Shown piece by piece: positions 17,323 through 26,987 of a stretch of 64,000 nucleotides of DNA. The notes beneath the pieces were generated by a model. That model was not told the DNA's origin. It made no database searches and was given only the letters and a program-made list of their open reading frames with translations. The translations under genes and the position numbers were made by a program. The DNA is from Perspicuibacillus lycopersici (GTDB taxonomy: Bacteria > Bacillota > Bacilli > Bacillales > Caldibacillaceae): the NCBI RefSeq assembly GCF_025660475.1, contig NZ_JAOUSF010000002.1, forward strand, positions 248,001-312,000. Reading direction: 5' to 3'. The number at the start of each line of letters is the position of its first letter. Position 1 is the stretch's first letter.

Positions 17323-17823
17323 TTATGCTTGAGAATTAAATACAGAAGTTGATCCATTAGCCGGTCTTTGCTGTTGTTTTCCATATGGTGGAGCATACGT
17401 CCCTGCGCCTTGTTTTGGTCGTAATAGATTCAAGGAAAAATTTACGAATTTTAACGATTGATAGATTAATTGTTCATTCAAGTCGTTCTGTTTCTTTGTG
17501 TTTTCCAATATTGATACTAATTCCTGATGAAGCTCTATCAGTTTTATTTTTTCTTCCCCTTCAGCTAATGCAATACAGTCACGTATGGTTCGATGTTGAC
17601 TAGAATTTGGAAAAATTACTGCAATGGCTTTGAGCCGTTCTTTTTCCATCATCGTAATCGCTGCCGCATGCGACTGTTCATCTTTCAGCATTTGGTTCAG
17701 CGCATGAATATCACCATTTTTAATTATCTCTACTTTTTCTACTGCAAGCTGGTAGAGGCTTGTATGTAGTTGTCGTTGTTTTTCTAAAATCTTGATTAAT
17801 GCTGCGAATGTCATTGCGCTCAC
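17323..17823 (-). CDS. flgN: FlgN-family export chaperone for FlgK/FlgL
   Basis: 166 residues, long helices (FAALIKILEKQRQLHTSLYQLAVEKVEIIKNGDIHALNQMLKDEQSHAAAI), then a Pro/Gln-rich tail (YGKQQQRPANGST). This is the FlgN pattern, and the position between flgM and flgK is diagnostic. FlgN escorts hook-junction proteins to the export gate. Sequence conservation is weak in this family; the assignment rests on both fold pattern and order. Confidence 0.88.
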   Translation of the reverse strand: MSAMTFAALIKILEKQRQLHTSLYQLAVEKVEIIKNGDIHALNQMLKDEQSHAAAITMMEKERLKAIAVIFPNSSQHRTIRDCIALAEGEEKIKLIELHQELVSILENTKKQNDLNEQLIYQSLKFVNFSLNLLRPKQGAGTYAPPYGKQQQRPANGSTSVFNSQA

Positions 17824-17883
17824 CTTTCTAACGATTGCCTTCCATTACGTTTTGCAAAGATTACTATTGGTAGTAAAAGTTCC

Positions 17884-18153
17884 TTACTTATTTTTTACAT
17901 GATAATTGTAAACACTAACGGCAATTTGTTGTGGATTTAGATCATAGCTTCCTTTTTCTACACTTGCCTTAATGGCTGCGATTTTTTCTTGGCGACTTGG
18001 CTCAATTGGTTGCTGTTGCTGAAGCTTTATTGCTTCTGAAGAAATTTCAATTTTGTCCGTTGCTTTTCCTGTTTTTGTTTGGAAGCTTTCCATCTTTTGC
18101 ATTTCACGCTGATATGGATTGACACTCGAGGTTCCAAAATTATTAATTTTCAT
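17884..18153 (-). CDS. flgM: Anti-sigma-28 factor FlgM
   Basis: 89 residues. The N-terminus is polar (INNFGTSSVNPYQREMQK), and the C-terminal half (RQEKIAAIKASVEKGSYDLNPQQIAVSVYNYH) is the FlgM sigma-binding motif. It holds SigD inactive until the hook is complete. First gene of flgM-flgN-flgK-flgL; it has its own SigD-like promoter about 45 bases upstream, giving negative autoregulation. Confidence 0.94.
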   Translation of the reverse strand: MKINNFGTSSVNPYQREMQKMESFQTKTGKATDKIEISSEAIKLQQQQPIEPSRQEKIAAIKASVEKGSYDLNPQQIAVSVYNYHVKNK

Positions 18154-18194
18154 CTTTCATACCTCACTTTCCAACGTACATTTCCTTACCCTTT

Positions 18195-18221
18195 ATATCG
18201 GTCAAATCGAGTAGATGTTTA
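18195..18221 (-). promoter_or_regulatory. SigD-type promoter of flgM operon
   Basis: Minus strand: TAAA (18218-18221), 15-base spacer, ACCGATAT (18195-18202). The -10 is identical to that of the flaG promoter. Confidence 0.8.
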
Positions 18222-18260
18222 ATTTTTTTTCTCCGGAAAAGTGTCGCTCCATTTGAGGAC

Positions 18261-18301
18261 AAAAAAACAGTGATACTTCTTCGAAAAAAAGTATCACTGT
18301 T
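18261..18301 (-). terminator. Terminator of yvyF
   Basis: AACAGTGATACTT / AAGTATCACTGTT, a long stem, followed by seven T on the minus strand. It insulates the com operon from the flgM SigD promoter. Confidence 0.85.
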
Positions 18302-18309
18302 CAATGCTA

Positions 18310-18699
18310 TTATCCTTTAGAATAGAAGGTTCCTTCTACTTTTTTCTGGTTGCTTACTTTTGCTAGCTCTGCTAGACCTTCTTTCATTTCGGTTAAACAT
18401 TCTTCACATAATTTACCAGAACGAATTTCTTTTCCACAGTTTTCACACGGATAGGTAATATTTGGGGAATTAAATACTTGAATTCGTCCTTTTCGAATAA
18501 ACTTGTAGATTAAATCTTCTTCTACACCCGTTCGTTCTGACATTTCGATTAAGGAAGCAGATTTATTATTTTTGTCTGCTAAAAACTCTTTTACTTTTTT
18601 GAATGCTTCTTCTTCTTCTTGAAAGCAATTATTACATAATTCGCGAGTTGCAATCTTCACAAAAAGCTCGCCACATTTTTCACAGTTGGCTAAATTCAT
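18310..18699 (-). CDS. yvyF: YvyF-type flagellar operon zinc-ribbon protein
   Basis: 129 residues. Zinc ribbons are visible at both ends: CEKCGELF with CNNC at the N-terminus, and CENCGKEI with CEEC near 85-100. Between them is a MerR/HTH-like segment (SASLIEMSERTGVEEDLIYKFIRKGRIQVF). This is the YvyF family found between comFC and flgM in Bacillus; it is reported as a flagellar operon regulator and its exact biochemical role is unclear. Position and length match. Confidence 0.9.
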   Translation of the reverse strand: MNLANCEKCGELFVKIATRELCNNCFQEEEEAFKKVKEFLADKNNKSASLIEMSERTGVEEDLIYKFIRKGRIQVFNSPNITYPCENCGKEIRSGKLCEECLTEMKEGLAELAKVSNQKKVEGTFYSKG

Positions 18700-18862
18700 A
18701 TTTTCACCTCAATTTGATGTTTGTTTTATCCTTTATGCAAAGCTTTATCATCGATGGTTTATTTTTTCATCATTTTTCGTCAAAATCCTTTATCATTCTT
18801 ATTATACTAGTTTTCTATTAATATTTGTAAAATTTTTACTTAAATTATGAAATTATTTTTTG

Positions 18863-19585
18863 CTATCCTCTAGCGACTGTAACGGATTGGACGCGAGCCG
18901 CTCCAGCTGCTTTCAATACATAAGCTGCATGGCGAAGTGTGGATCCTGTAGTATAAATATCATCAATTAGTAGAATATATTTTCCGTCGATGGCAGGGCT
19001 TTGCGAGGCAATACGGAAAATCTGTTCGAGATCCATTCTTTCTGCTCTTGTTTTCTTAGATTGCTTTTCTGTATGTACCCTCGTTAGTAGATTCGTCGTG
19101 TGGAATCCTGCAGCTTTACCGATTGCTTCCGCTTGATTAAATCCCCTCTCATATAGTCGTTCTTTGCTTAACGGAATTGGAACAAGATAATCAAAGGAGT
19201 GCTTTACGATTAAAGGTTTAATTTGTTCGGCAATGTATTGAACAAGTAGATAATCACCACGATATTTGAAACGTGCAATCACCTCTGCCATAAAGTCATT
19301 ATACACAAATAAGGAGCTGTTTTGATTTAGTACATGTTTCCATTTCCTATTTGATTCCCAGCGAAGACAATCATTGCATAAATCATCATGCTGGAATTGT
19401 TCCGCTATTTGCTCCATCGGCCGACAGCAGATTCGACAAGTTGCACCATTAATTCTTTCGAAACGATTTTTACATGATTCACAAAGCAGTTTTTTCTCTG
19501 GTCCGAGAAAAAAACTTCCCCAATCAATTTGTGGTGCAATTTCTCCATCACAATATAGACAATATTCCTTTATGAATAATTGCAT
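18863..19585 (-). CDS. comFC: ComFC, phosphoribosyltransferase-like competence protein
   Basis: 240 residues. The N-terminal cysteine cluster (CLYCDGEI, CESCKNRF, CRICCRPM, CNDC, about 9-97) forms the zinc region. The C-terminal phosphoribosyltransferase fold has the PRPP loop ILLIDDIYTTGSTL near 210-223. Required for uptake of single-stranded DNA with ComFA in natural transformation. It lies 42 bases after comFA on the same strand. Confidence 0.95.
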   Translation of the reverse strand: MQLFIKEYCLYCDGEIAPQIDWGSFFLGPEKKLLCESCKNRFERINGATCRICCRPMEQIAEQFQHDDLCNDCLRWESNRKWKHVLNQNSSLFVYNDFMAEVIARFKYRGDYLLVQYIAEQIKPLIVKHSFDYLVPIPLSKERLYERGFNQAEAIGKAAGFHTTNLLTRVHTEKQSKKTRAERMDLEQIFRIASQSPAIDGKYILLIDDIYTTGSTLRHAAYVLKAAGAARVQSVTVARG

Positions 19586-19627
19586 ATGTTCCCCCCTGCT
19601 CCCTATATTTAGTACTTGCTTAACAAA

Positions 19628-21124
19628 TCAATCAACTAATCCCCTTTTTCTCGCTTCTTTATTCATCCGTAATAGCTGGGCTCGCGCGCGTATCATTGCA
19701 TTTGTTTTTCCGTAATGAAAAAAGCTGACATCTCCTGTTGGATCGTTTTGGCTTCTACCGACACGGCCAGCAATTTGGACAAGTGCACTTTCCGTAAAGG
19801 TGTCGTCTTCTGCTCCTAAGACAGCTACATCGAGATTCGGAATCGTAACCCCCCGTTCTAATATTGTTGTCGTCAGCAACAGCGGAATTTTGCCGTTGCG
19901 CATTTGTTGGACTTTTTCTTTTCGGTTAGGATCTTCCGAATGTACTGCCTGTATATCTGGGTGATATTGTTGAAAAAGGGGGAGGGACTGCTCCATTAAT
20001 TGAATATGTGGAAAAAATACGAAGGATTGCTTACCAGTTTTCAGACGTTGCAATACCCATTGCAGTAATTTCTTTGGAATCCGTCCTTTTTTTAGAGACT
20101 TTTTCCAATTACCACACCATACAAATTTCGGAATCGGTAATTCGTGGCGGTGAAATCTTGCGGGTAAAATATAATGATTTCTCTTTCGCTGTGCACACTC
20201 CCTTTGCCATTCAATGCTAGGGGTCGCTGTTAAAAAAACTTCCGTTCCGCCTTGCTTTCTAGCTTTGGCAGCTGCGTTTTGAAGCATCCTATCGGCAGTG
20301 AATGGAAATGCATCTACTTCATCGATGATCATGACATCGAATGCTTCCTTAAACCGTAATAATTGGTGTGTAGTCGTAATAACAATCGGTGCAAATAGAT
20401 GGCGTTCTTCACTCCCTCCAAATAAAGAAGCAATCGGAACAGTTGGAAAAACTTGGCGCATCCGCGGTGTTAGTTCCAAAACAACATCGGTACGTGGGGT
20501 TGCAATTGCGACACGTTTTCCTAAAGTAAGTGCCGCTTGCATGCCATAGAAAAGCATCTCTGTTTTTCCTGCACCACATACAGCCCAAACAAGGAGATCT
20601 CCATTCGATTCCACTGCTTCCCGAATTTTTTCTGCTGCTTCTTTCTGTGCAATAGATAATGTACCTTCCCATGCCAATGCATTTGGAAAACGAAAGGCCG
20701 GCTCAGGTCCTGACCATGTCAATAATGGTGTACATTGGCTTACTCGTCCCATCATCAGGCATTTCCGACAATAGGAGCATTGCTTCTGGCATCTCGCACA
20801 TGCAAAGGAACCAAATAGTCGCTGTTCATCATTTCCGCATCGTTGACACTGATATTTGTTGTCATGAAATACAATGCCAGGCAGATAGCGTACATAGCCA
20901 TGGAGTACATGCTCATGAATGATCGCTAAAGCAAAAGGGATTTCTTCTAATAATAATTGCCTTCCCGATAAAAATAGTTGGAGCTCTTTTACATACGGAT
21001 AATGCGAATCGACTGGATAATCTGGAATGCTTGCGATATCCGAAATCCGCTGTAGTTCCACTCCAGCTTTGTCCTCTAGCAACGCACTAGGAGTCAAGCG
21101 ATTTTCTTTAGCTAAAAATAACAA
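19628..21124 (-). CDS. comFA: ComFA, DEAD-box-like ATP-dependent DNA translocase for competence
   Basis: 498 residues from TTG at 21124. The start is fixed by AAGGAGG seven bases upstream; the longer frame to 21187 would add a hydrophobic stretch unlike ComFA. A four-cysteine zinc domain occupies about 93-122 (CQRC, CARC, CSYC, CRKC), Walker A GAGKTE about 184-189, and the DEVD Walker B (MIIDEVDAFPF) and VQIAGRVGRS motifs follow. ComFA powers import of transforming single strands across the membrane. Operon comFA-comFC as in B. subtilis; comFB is absent. Confidence 0.96.
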   Translation of the reverse strand: MLFLAKENRLTPSALLEDKAGVELQRISDIASIPDYPVDSHYPYVKELQLFLSGRQLLLEEIPFALAIIHEHVLHGYVRYLPGIVFHDNKYQCQRCGNDEQRLFGSFACARCQKQCSYCRKCLMMGRVSQCTPLLTWSGPEPAFRFPNALAWEGTLSIAQKEAAEKIREAVESNGDLLVWAVCGAGKTEMLFYGMQAALTLGKRVAIATPRTDVVLELTPRMRQVFPTVPIASLFGGSEERHLFAPIVITTTHQLLRFKEAFDVMIIDEVDAFPFTADRMLQNAAAKARKQGGTEVFLTATPSIEWQRECAQRKRNHYILPARFHRHELPIPKFVWCGNWKKSLKKGRIPKKLLQWVLQRLKTGKQSFVFFPHIQLMEQSLPLFQQYHPDIQAVHSEDPNRKEKVQQMRNGKIPLLLTTTILERGVTIPNLDVAVLGAEDDTFTESALVQIAGRVGRSQNDPTGDVSFFHYGKTNAMIRARAQLLRMNKEARKRGLVD

Positions 21125-21356
21125 AATAATACCTCCTTGCTTTGGAATTAATAAAAAAAGGAAAGGTGTAATAGGTAGGACTAACAACGAATTAATGGAT
21201 AGGATTTTGAAAAGAAATGCTCCCCTTTTAGGGGAAGAGGTATAGGAAAAGAGGCTTAATTATACAATAGAAACTTCTACCGTGATAATCAAGCCCCAAA
21301 TAAAAAAATAGGAAAAATATAAATAAATAAGTTCGTTTAATAGTATTGCCTTTTCA

Positions 21357-22199
21357 TTATTTCTTCATCCAACCAAGTCCCATCGCACCTTCTCCAAGAT
21401 GTGTGCCGATTACAGGACCGAAATAACTAATTCGAAACTCAACATTTGGAAACTGTGGCTCCAGTTCCGCCTTCCATTCTAATGCCGCTTCCTCATCGTT
21501 TCCACTAATAATGACTGCACGATAAGGAATACCTTTCGCTGCATCCTCCGCTAGAAGTTCGACAATTCGATTCATTGCTCTTTTTCGTGTCCGAATTTTT
21601 TCAAACGGAACAATAACCTTATCTGCAAAGTGAAGAAGTGGTTTCACTTGAAGCAAGCCACCAATTAATGCTTGGGCACCAGATAAACGGCCACCACGAT
21701 GTAAATTTGTTAAGTCATCTACCATGAAATACGCTCTTGTTGTTTCCTTCAGCTCATCTAAGCGCGCAATAATTTCCTTTGGTTCTTTTCCAGCTAAAGC
21801 CATTTTTGCTGCCTCTTCTGCATAAAACCCTTGCACCATACAGCTTATTTCTGAATCATAGGCGAACACTTGAATGTCTTCCACCATATTACCAGCAGTA
21901 ATTGCTCCTTGATAGGTGCCGCTAATTCCACTGGATAAATGGATGCTAATGACTGCATCATATTCCTTCGATAATTTTTCAAATAGCTGTACGAACATAC
22001 CAATCGATGGTTGGGTTGTCGTTGGTAGCTCTTTACTTTCCTTCATTTTTTCGTAAAAATCACTTGCTGTAATTTCTACTTCTTCTTTATATGTTTCATT
22101 ATCAAATACGACACTGAGAGGAATCATGTGGATGTTAAGCCTCTCGAGCACCTCTTTCGGGAGATATGCCGTACTATCGGTTACGACCGCAGTTTTCAT
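21357..22199 (-). CDS. DegV family fatty-acid-binding protein
   Basis: 280 residues. VVTDSTAYLPKEVLERLNIHMIPLSVVF at the N-terminus and SSGISGTYQGAITAGNMV (about 103-120) are the DegV/FakB lipid-binding fold; TTQPSIG is the conserved motif near residue 60. Members of this fold bind a fatty acid and present it to the kinase FakA. It sits between comFA and degU as in Bacillus. The physiological lipid is not known. Nothing else is visible in the 370 bases upstream (22200-22571) except the degU terminator. Confidence 0.92.
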   Translation of the reverse strand: MKTAVVTDSTAYLPKEVLERLNIHMIPLSVVFDNETYKEEVEITASDFYEKMKESKELPTTTQPSIGMFVQLFEKLSKEYDAVISIHLSSGISGTYQGAITAGNMVEDIQVFAYDSEISCMVQGFYAEEAAKMALAGKEPKEIIARLDELKETTRAYFMVDDLTNLHRGGRLSGAQALIGGLLQVKPLLHFADKVIVPFEKIRTRKRAMNRIVELLAEDAAKGIPYRAVIISGNDEEAALEWKAELEPQFPNVEFRISYFGPVIGTHLGEGAMGLGWMKK

Positions 22200-22458
22200 G
22201 TAAAAACCTACCTTCTTTTATTTTTTCTAAAACGTCCTTTTTCCAAATACATGACAACAGGGATACAGAGTTTGTGCTTGTTCGAGAATCTTGTAAGTTT
22301 TTTATCCATTCTCCATTTTAGAGAATAGCGAACAGATTGTCTATCGATTCCTTCTCGGTACCATTACTTTGCAGTGGATGACTTTCTTGTCCAATGTAGA
22401 CTTGCATTCTTGTTGTTACTTTAGTTTACGATTCAGCTAACAAAAATATTTGCAAAAA

Positions 22459-22516
22459 TAAAAAGCTCATTTTAAAAGATATTACAATTTTTAATGATAA
22501 TCTTTTAAAAAGAGCC
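22459..22516 (-). terminator. Terminator of degS-degU
   Basis: Long imperfect stem, minus-strand GGCTC..TTTAAAAGAT / ATCTTTTAAAA.GAGC followed by TTTTTATTTTT, 56 bases after degU. Confidence 0.7.
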
Positions 22517-22571
22517 TCTATTAATTTTATATATTCTACAAAACAACGAAGAATCCTTGGTATATAACTGA

Positions 22572-23261
22572 TTAACTTACCTCTACCCAGCCTTTTTTAA
22601 TAGCCTCCACAACCGCCTGTGTACGGTCTATGCAATTCATTTTTTGCAAAATATTACTTACATGGTTTTTCACTGTTTTTTCACTTATGTACAATGTTTC
22701 TCCAATTTTTTTATTACTTTTTCCTTCGGCTAATAGTTGGAGTACTTCACATTCTCTTCTTGTTAACAAATGGTATGGTCGACGGATTTCCATTGTTCTC
22801 CCATAAATACCATTTTCCTGATTAGAGGCAGATTCAGCCAACCTCCGGAACTCTTGTACAAGATTATGGGTAACTTTTGGATGTAAATAGGATCCTCCAT
22901 CTGCTACTACTTTAACCGCTTCTATTAATGATTCCACATCCATTTCCTTTAACAAATAGCCACTTGCCCCTGTTTGTAATGCATGGGAAACATAATTTTC
23001 GTCATCGTGAATCGATAAAATAATGACCTTTGTACTTGGATATACTTGAATGAGTTGTCTTGTTGCCTCTACCCCATTCATATGAGGCATATTGATATCC
23101 ATAATAACAACGTCTGGCTTACATTTTTTCACTAAATTTAATGCTTCGCCTCCATCGCTGCCTTCTCCGACTACCTCAAATGATTTTTCAAATTCTAAAA
23201 TCCGTTTAATACCTTCTCTATATAATTGATGGTCATCAATAATCAATATTTTTGTTTTCAT
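22572..23261 (-). CDS. degU: Two-component response regulator DegU
   Basis: 229 residues. The receiver domain has D9/D10 and the phospho-acceptor D55 ([13 protein letters not shown]), and the C-terminal LuxR helix-turn-helix is [40 protein letters not shown]. It controls exoprotease, competence and motility genes in Bacillus. It follows degS by 93 bases. Regulation by phosphorylation is expected to affect the subtilase and flagellar genes in this same window, but this is inference. Confidence 0.97.
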   Translation of the reverse strand: MKTKILIIDDHQLYREGIKRILEFEKSFEVVGEGSDGGEALNLVKKCKPDVVIMDINMPHMNGVEATRQLIQVYPSTKVIILSIHDDENYVSHALQTGASGYLLKEMDVESLIEAVKVVADGGSYLHPKVTHNLVQEFRRLAESASNQENGIYGRTMEIRRPYHLLTRRECEVLQLLAEGKSNKKIGETLYISEKTVKNHVSNILQKMNCIDRTQAVVEAIKKGWVEVS

Positions 23262-23354
23262 AATATTCCCCTCCTAGTCTCTTTCTCCAACCTTTTGTTC
23301 GATTGTAAAGATGCCATTTGAGTACCAGTAAATTGGAACTGGTACTCACCCCTC

Positions 23355-24491
23355 CTATAATGGTATCGAAATAATTACTGTTGTTCCACGGCCAGGCTTC
23401 GAATCAACGGTTAATGCTCCGTCAAGTAATTCTACTCTTTCCTTCATGCCAAGTAATCCGAATGATCCTTCTTTTCGTTGCGATTGATCAAAGCCAATGC
23501 CATCATCCTTTATTAAAGCTGTAATCCGATTTTTCATCATTTCTAGCTTTACTTGAATGGTATTCGCATTTGCGTGCTTCATTGCGTTTTGCACAGACTC
23601 TTGAATCATACGGAATAATGCAACCTCCATTTTGGAAGCAATCCGCCGATCTTCGCCAATATAAACAAACATAATTTTCGCTGTTTGATAATAATCCTCA
23701 ATCGTTTGTAAATATTTTTTCAGTGTCGGTACAAGGCCAAGGTCATCTAATGTCATAGGACGCAAATCATAAATTATATGACGGACCTCGTACAGTGCAT
23801 CACGAACCGATTTTTTTAATTGCCTAATTTCCAAAAGTGCTGCATCGATTCCATCTTGTTCATAAATCTTTTCAATTAAATCGGAGCGCATCATAACATT
23901 TGCCAGCATTTGCGCGGGACCATCATGAATTTCACGTGAAATATGCTTTCTCTCTTCTTCTTGGGCTTCAATAATTTTCAAACCAAATTCTTGTTTTTCT
24001 TTTGCATCCTTTATAAATTCATAGACATCTTTTAAATCGCCCGTTAAGTAATTTAACACAACAGATACTTGTGTAACGAGCTGATCTGCACGATCAATGG
24101 TTTCCTGTAAGCCAATCAACTTCCGTTCCAAATCATCTCGTTTATCCCGGAGCTGCTTCTCAATTTGTCTCGTCATCGTTAGCTTCATTTGTAGGTTATG
24201 GGCATTTTCATAGGCATGGCGAACTTCTTCCTCTGTATACCGATTAAAATACATGCTAACCTCAGAAAGCCGCTTTCTTGCAACCCGGACATCAGACTCT
24301 AGTCGATCTCCTTCATCTATTATATTGTCCACCATTTCTTTTACTTTATTTAGCTCTTCTATCGTACGCTGAAGATCATTACGACAGCTCTCACTAATTT
24401 TATAAATTTCATCTTTGCTTTTGCCAACCGTTGCGACCATATTTTCTAAAATCTCATCAAGGACTTTCACATCAAAAGATTTTATTGCCAT
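23355..24491 (-). CDS. degS: Cytosolic sensor histidine kinase DegS
   Basis: 378 residues, no membrane segments. The N-terminal sensor coiled coil covers about 30-180. The phosphorylated His is H189 in the HisKA_3 motif SREIHDGPAQML, and the HATPase N-box is FRMIQESVQNAMKHANA near 285-301, with the G-boxes DDGIGFD and GSFGLLGMKER. It phosphorylates DegU. First gene of degS-degU. The 600 bases upstream (24492-25117) hold divergent promoters; no other gene is apparent. Confidence 0.97.
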   Translation of the reverse strand: MAIKSFDVKVLDEILENMVATVGKSKDEIYKISESCRNDLQRTIEELNKVKEMVDNIIDEGDRLESDVRVARKRLSEVSMYFNRYTEEEVRHAYENAHNLQMKLTMTRQIEKQLRDKRDDLERKLIGLQETIDRADQLVTQVSVVLNYLTGDLKDVYEFIKDAKEKQEFGLKIIEAQEEERKHISREIHDGPAQMLANVMMRSDLIEKIYEQDGIDAALLEIRQLKKSVRDALYEVRHIIYDLRPMTLDDLGLVPTLKKYLQTIEDYYQTAKIMFVYIGEDRRIASKMEVALFRMIQESVQNAMKHANANTIQVKLEMMKNRITALIKDDGIGFDQSQRKEGSFGLLGMKERVELLDGALTVDSKPGRGTTVIISIPL

Positions 24492-25048
24492 AATCTACCT
24501 CCAAAAGGTTAAAACACAGAATCGCTCCGCTTACTCTCTACTAAAGAACATAAAATACGGAAATAAAGGTTATATGAGTTCGTTTGTTTTTACATTGATA
24601 AGAAAGTAAACAGCTTCTCTTGTCATTCATTTGGTTAGATAGTCCTTGTTTGATTTACAAATAATATTTTAGCTCGAAAAGCACTATTAGACTATCTAAT
24701 ACACAAGAAAAAATTACCAATTGTAAAAAAATCGTTATTTAGTATGAGATATTAAAAGGAAGGTTTGGGTCTTTTTACCTATAAAATTGACATCCAGATT
24801 AATCCGTTTGCTCAGCAGTTCATTCTGCGCATTTCAAAAACTAATGATTTTTGGAAAATATCATGGATTACCATTGTTCCGTAGCTTTAGAATTGAGATG
24901 AATAGTTACTTATTATAATACCACGTTTATTATTAGGGAAAACATCCTTTTTACAAACTGGTATTATTTTTCTTTCCTTACAGCGAAATGTGGCGACCGT
25001 AATATTTTTGGTAATTTTTGTAGATTAATGGAAAACGGAGATGAATCA

Positions 25049-25077
25049 TTGCGATATCTGTCGATTACAATTATAAT
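25049..25077 (+). promoter_or_regulatory. SigA-type promoter of yigZ
   Basis: TTGCGA (25049-25054), 17-base spacer, TATAAT (25072-25077), about 40 bases before the GTG start. Confidence 0.6.
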
Positions 25078-25117
25078 ATGGTGAGTATATTTACTGATTT
25101 TGAAGGGAGCGATTTCT

Positions 25118-25756
25118 GTGCGAACGAACTATAAAACGGTAAAAGGTTTCGGTGAACACGAAATCGTTATTCAAAAATCTCGATTTATTGCTCATATAAA
25201 ACGAGTGGAATCAGAGCAAGAAGCACAGGAATTTATTCAGCAAATAAAGAAACAACATTATAACGCAACCCATAATTGTTCTGCCTATTTAATTGGCGAG
25301 CATGACCAAATTCAAAAAGCGAATGATGATGGGGAACCAAGCGGTACTGCTGGAGTACCTATGCTAGAGGTTTTGAAAAAAAGAAATGTGAAGGATAGTG
25401 TAGTTGTCGTTACACGCTATTTCGGCGGCATCAAGCTCGGTGCTGGGGGGTTAATTCGCGCTTACGGAAAAGCAACCTCCGAAGGATTAACCGCTGTTGG
25501 ACTTGTAGAACGAAAATTAATGCGTGTGATGCATACAACGATTGACTATACATGGCTTGGAAAAGTAGAAAATGAGCTCCGTTCCTCTATTTACCAAGTC
25601 AAAGACATTCATTATTTAGAAAAAGTAGAGATCGAAACATATGTTGAATTTAGTAAGGAAAATGCATTTTGCGATTGGCTGACGGAATGTACAAATGGTC
25701 AGGCTGACATTCGTGAGGGCGATACGGTTTATTTAGAAATCGATGTAGAAGAATAA
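25118..25756 (+). CDS. yvyE: YigZ/IMPACT family protein (YvyE)
   Basis: 212 residues from GTG at 25118, chosen because GGGAG lies eight bases upstream; the TTG at 25100 has no SD. The UPF0029 N-terminal domain is complete: EIVIQKSRFIAHIKRVESEQEAQEFI, then DDGEPSGTAGVPML and VVVTRYFGGIKLGAGGLIRAYG. A DUF1949 domain follows. Proteins of this family are linked to translation regulation in eukaryotes (IMPACT); the bacterial role is unsettled. Next to degS and an LCP gene as in B. subtilis. Confidence 0.93.
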   Translation: MRTNYKTVKGFGEHEIVIQKSRFIAHIKRVESEQEAQEFIQQIKKQHYNATHNCSAYLIGEHDQIQKANDDGEPSGTAGVPMLEVLKKRNVKDSVVVVTRYFGGIKLGAGGLIRAYGKATSEGLTAVGLVERKLMRVMHTTIDYTWLGKVENELRSSIYQVKDIHYLEKVEIETYVEFSKENAFCDWLTECTNGQADIREGDTVYLEIDVEE

Positions 25757-25848
25757 GAGTAACTAGAATACTAGTTTTATTCATTTCGTATAAATATAAA
25801 AAAAGCAGATTCATTGTTCATAAGTTAGGAAAAAAGGAGATTATATAT

Positions 25849-26814
25849 ATGGAAATAAATTCACGTGCCCAAAAGCGCAAGAAACGTAAAAAGCGTAAAA
25901 AATGGGTATGGTTTCTCACTCCCATTGCACTATTGCTTGCTGTTGCATTAGTCTTTGGCTTTCATTTAACAAGTAAGATTGCAGATATGACGAATGCAGC
26001 CTTTAAACAATTAGACCGTGGCGATAGCTCGGCAAAACGGGTAAATGCTGTTTATCCAGGAAAAGATAATTTTTCTGTATTATTTATTGGTGTTGACGAA
26101 CGGAAAGGTCAAACAAAGAGTCGTTCAGATGTACTTGTGCTTGCTACTTTTAATAAAAATGATGATTCCATTAAATTAGTAAGTATTCCACGGGACTCTT
26201 ACGTAAATATTCCAGATCATGGACAAGATAAAATAACCCATGCACATTATTTTGGCGGAGTGGATTTAGCAGTTTCTACTGTGGAAGAATTATTTGATGT
26301 TCCAGTCGATTTTTATGTAAAATTAAATTTTGATGCATTTATTGATGTAGTAGACGCACTTGGTGGTGTAACAGTTGACGTTCCATTTACATTCTCTGAG
26401 ATGGACAGTAATGATACGAAAAATGCCATCACACTTGAAGAAGGTACACAAACATTAAGTGGAGAAGAAGCCCTTGCATTTGTTCGTATGCGCAAACAGG
26501 ATCCACTAGGTGATATTGGTCGTGGCGAACGACAAAAACAAGTAATTACTGCGATTGTTAAAAAGAGTGCTAGCCTATCATCCATTACAAAATATGATGA
26601 TGTGTTAGATGGTATTGGCGAGAACATGACAACAAATTTAACATTCCAAAATATAGTTGCCCTTCATCCATATGCAAAATCAATCAGCGCGATTGATTCC
26701 TATGCATTAGAAGGCGACAACAGCAGAATTAATGGCATTTATTACTACCAATTAAGAGAAGAATCCGTTAACGAAATTTCGCAAATGTTAAAAGAGCATT
26801 TAGAGATTGATTAA
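25849..26814 (+). CDS. LytR-CpsA-Psr family enzyme (TagU-type wall glycopolymer ligase)
   Basis: 321 residues. A very basic N-terminus (RAQKRKKRKKRKKW) precedes one transmembrane helix (about 20-42), placing the catalytic domain outside. The LCP domain runs from about 80 to 235: FLFIGVDERKGQTKSRSDVLVL, SIPRDSYVNIP, KITHAHYFGG, and FVRMRKQDPLGDIGRGERQKQVI. These Arg/Asp residues bind the polyprenyl-pyrophosphate donor. The family transfers wall teichoic acid onto peptidoglycan. It is adjacent to the tag genes; a paralogue lies at 39586. Confidence 0.93.
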   Translation: MEINSRAQKRKKRKKRKKWVWFLTPIALLLAVALVFGFHLTSKIADMTNAAFKQLDRGDSSAKRVNAVYPGKDNFSVLFIGVDERKGQTKSRSDVLVLATFNKNDDSIKLVSIPRDSYVNIPDHGQDKITHAHYFGGVDLAVSTVEELFDVPVDFYVKLNFDAFIDVVDALGGVTVDVPFTFSEMDSNDTKNAITLEEGTQTLSGEEALAFVRMRKQDPLGDIGRGERQKQVITAIVKKSASLSSITKYDDVLDGIGENMTTNLTFQNIVALHPYAKSISAIDSYALEGDNSRINGIYYYQLREESVNEISQMLKEHLEID

Positions 26815-26828
26815 TATGTCTTTATTAA

Positions 26829-26900
26829 ACACACTGCCACAATGGCGCTCTGTTGAATCCATTTATGATTCACTTGCACATGTAGGCGGTGTGTTTTTTT
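26829..26900 (+). terminator. Terminator after the first LCP gene
   Basis: ACACACTGCC / GGCGGTGTGT stem around a 46-base loop region, followed by seven T. Confidence 0.6.
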
Positions 26901-26987
26901 GTAATGGAGGGAATATTCATTCCTTAAGGTTTTGGTTGGGACTGTATCTTTGATCGAAGTTATGAAGGCGATTCTACTCTTGTTTTT

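Noticed and set aside
21125..21187. Longer N-terminus for ComFA
   Set aside because: It adds hydrophobic residues with no SD of its own; the true SD AAGGAGG is inside it, before TTG 21124.
22200..22571. T-box or riboswitch in the degV-degU gap
   Set aside because: No conserved specifier or T-box motif; only the degU terminator is convincing.
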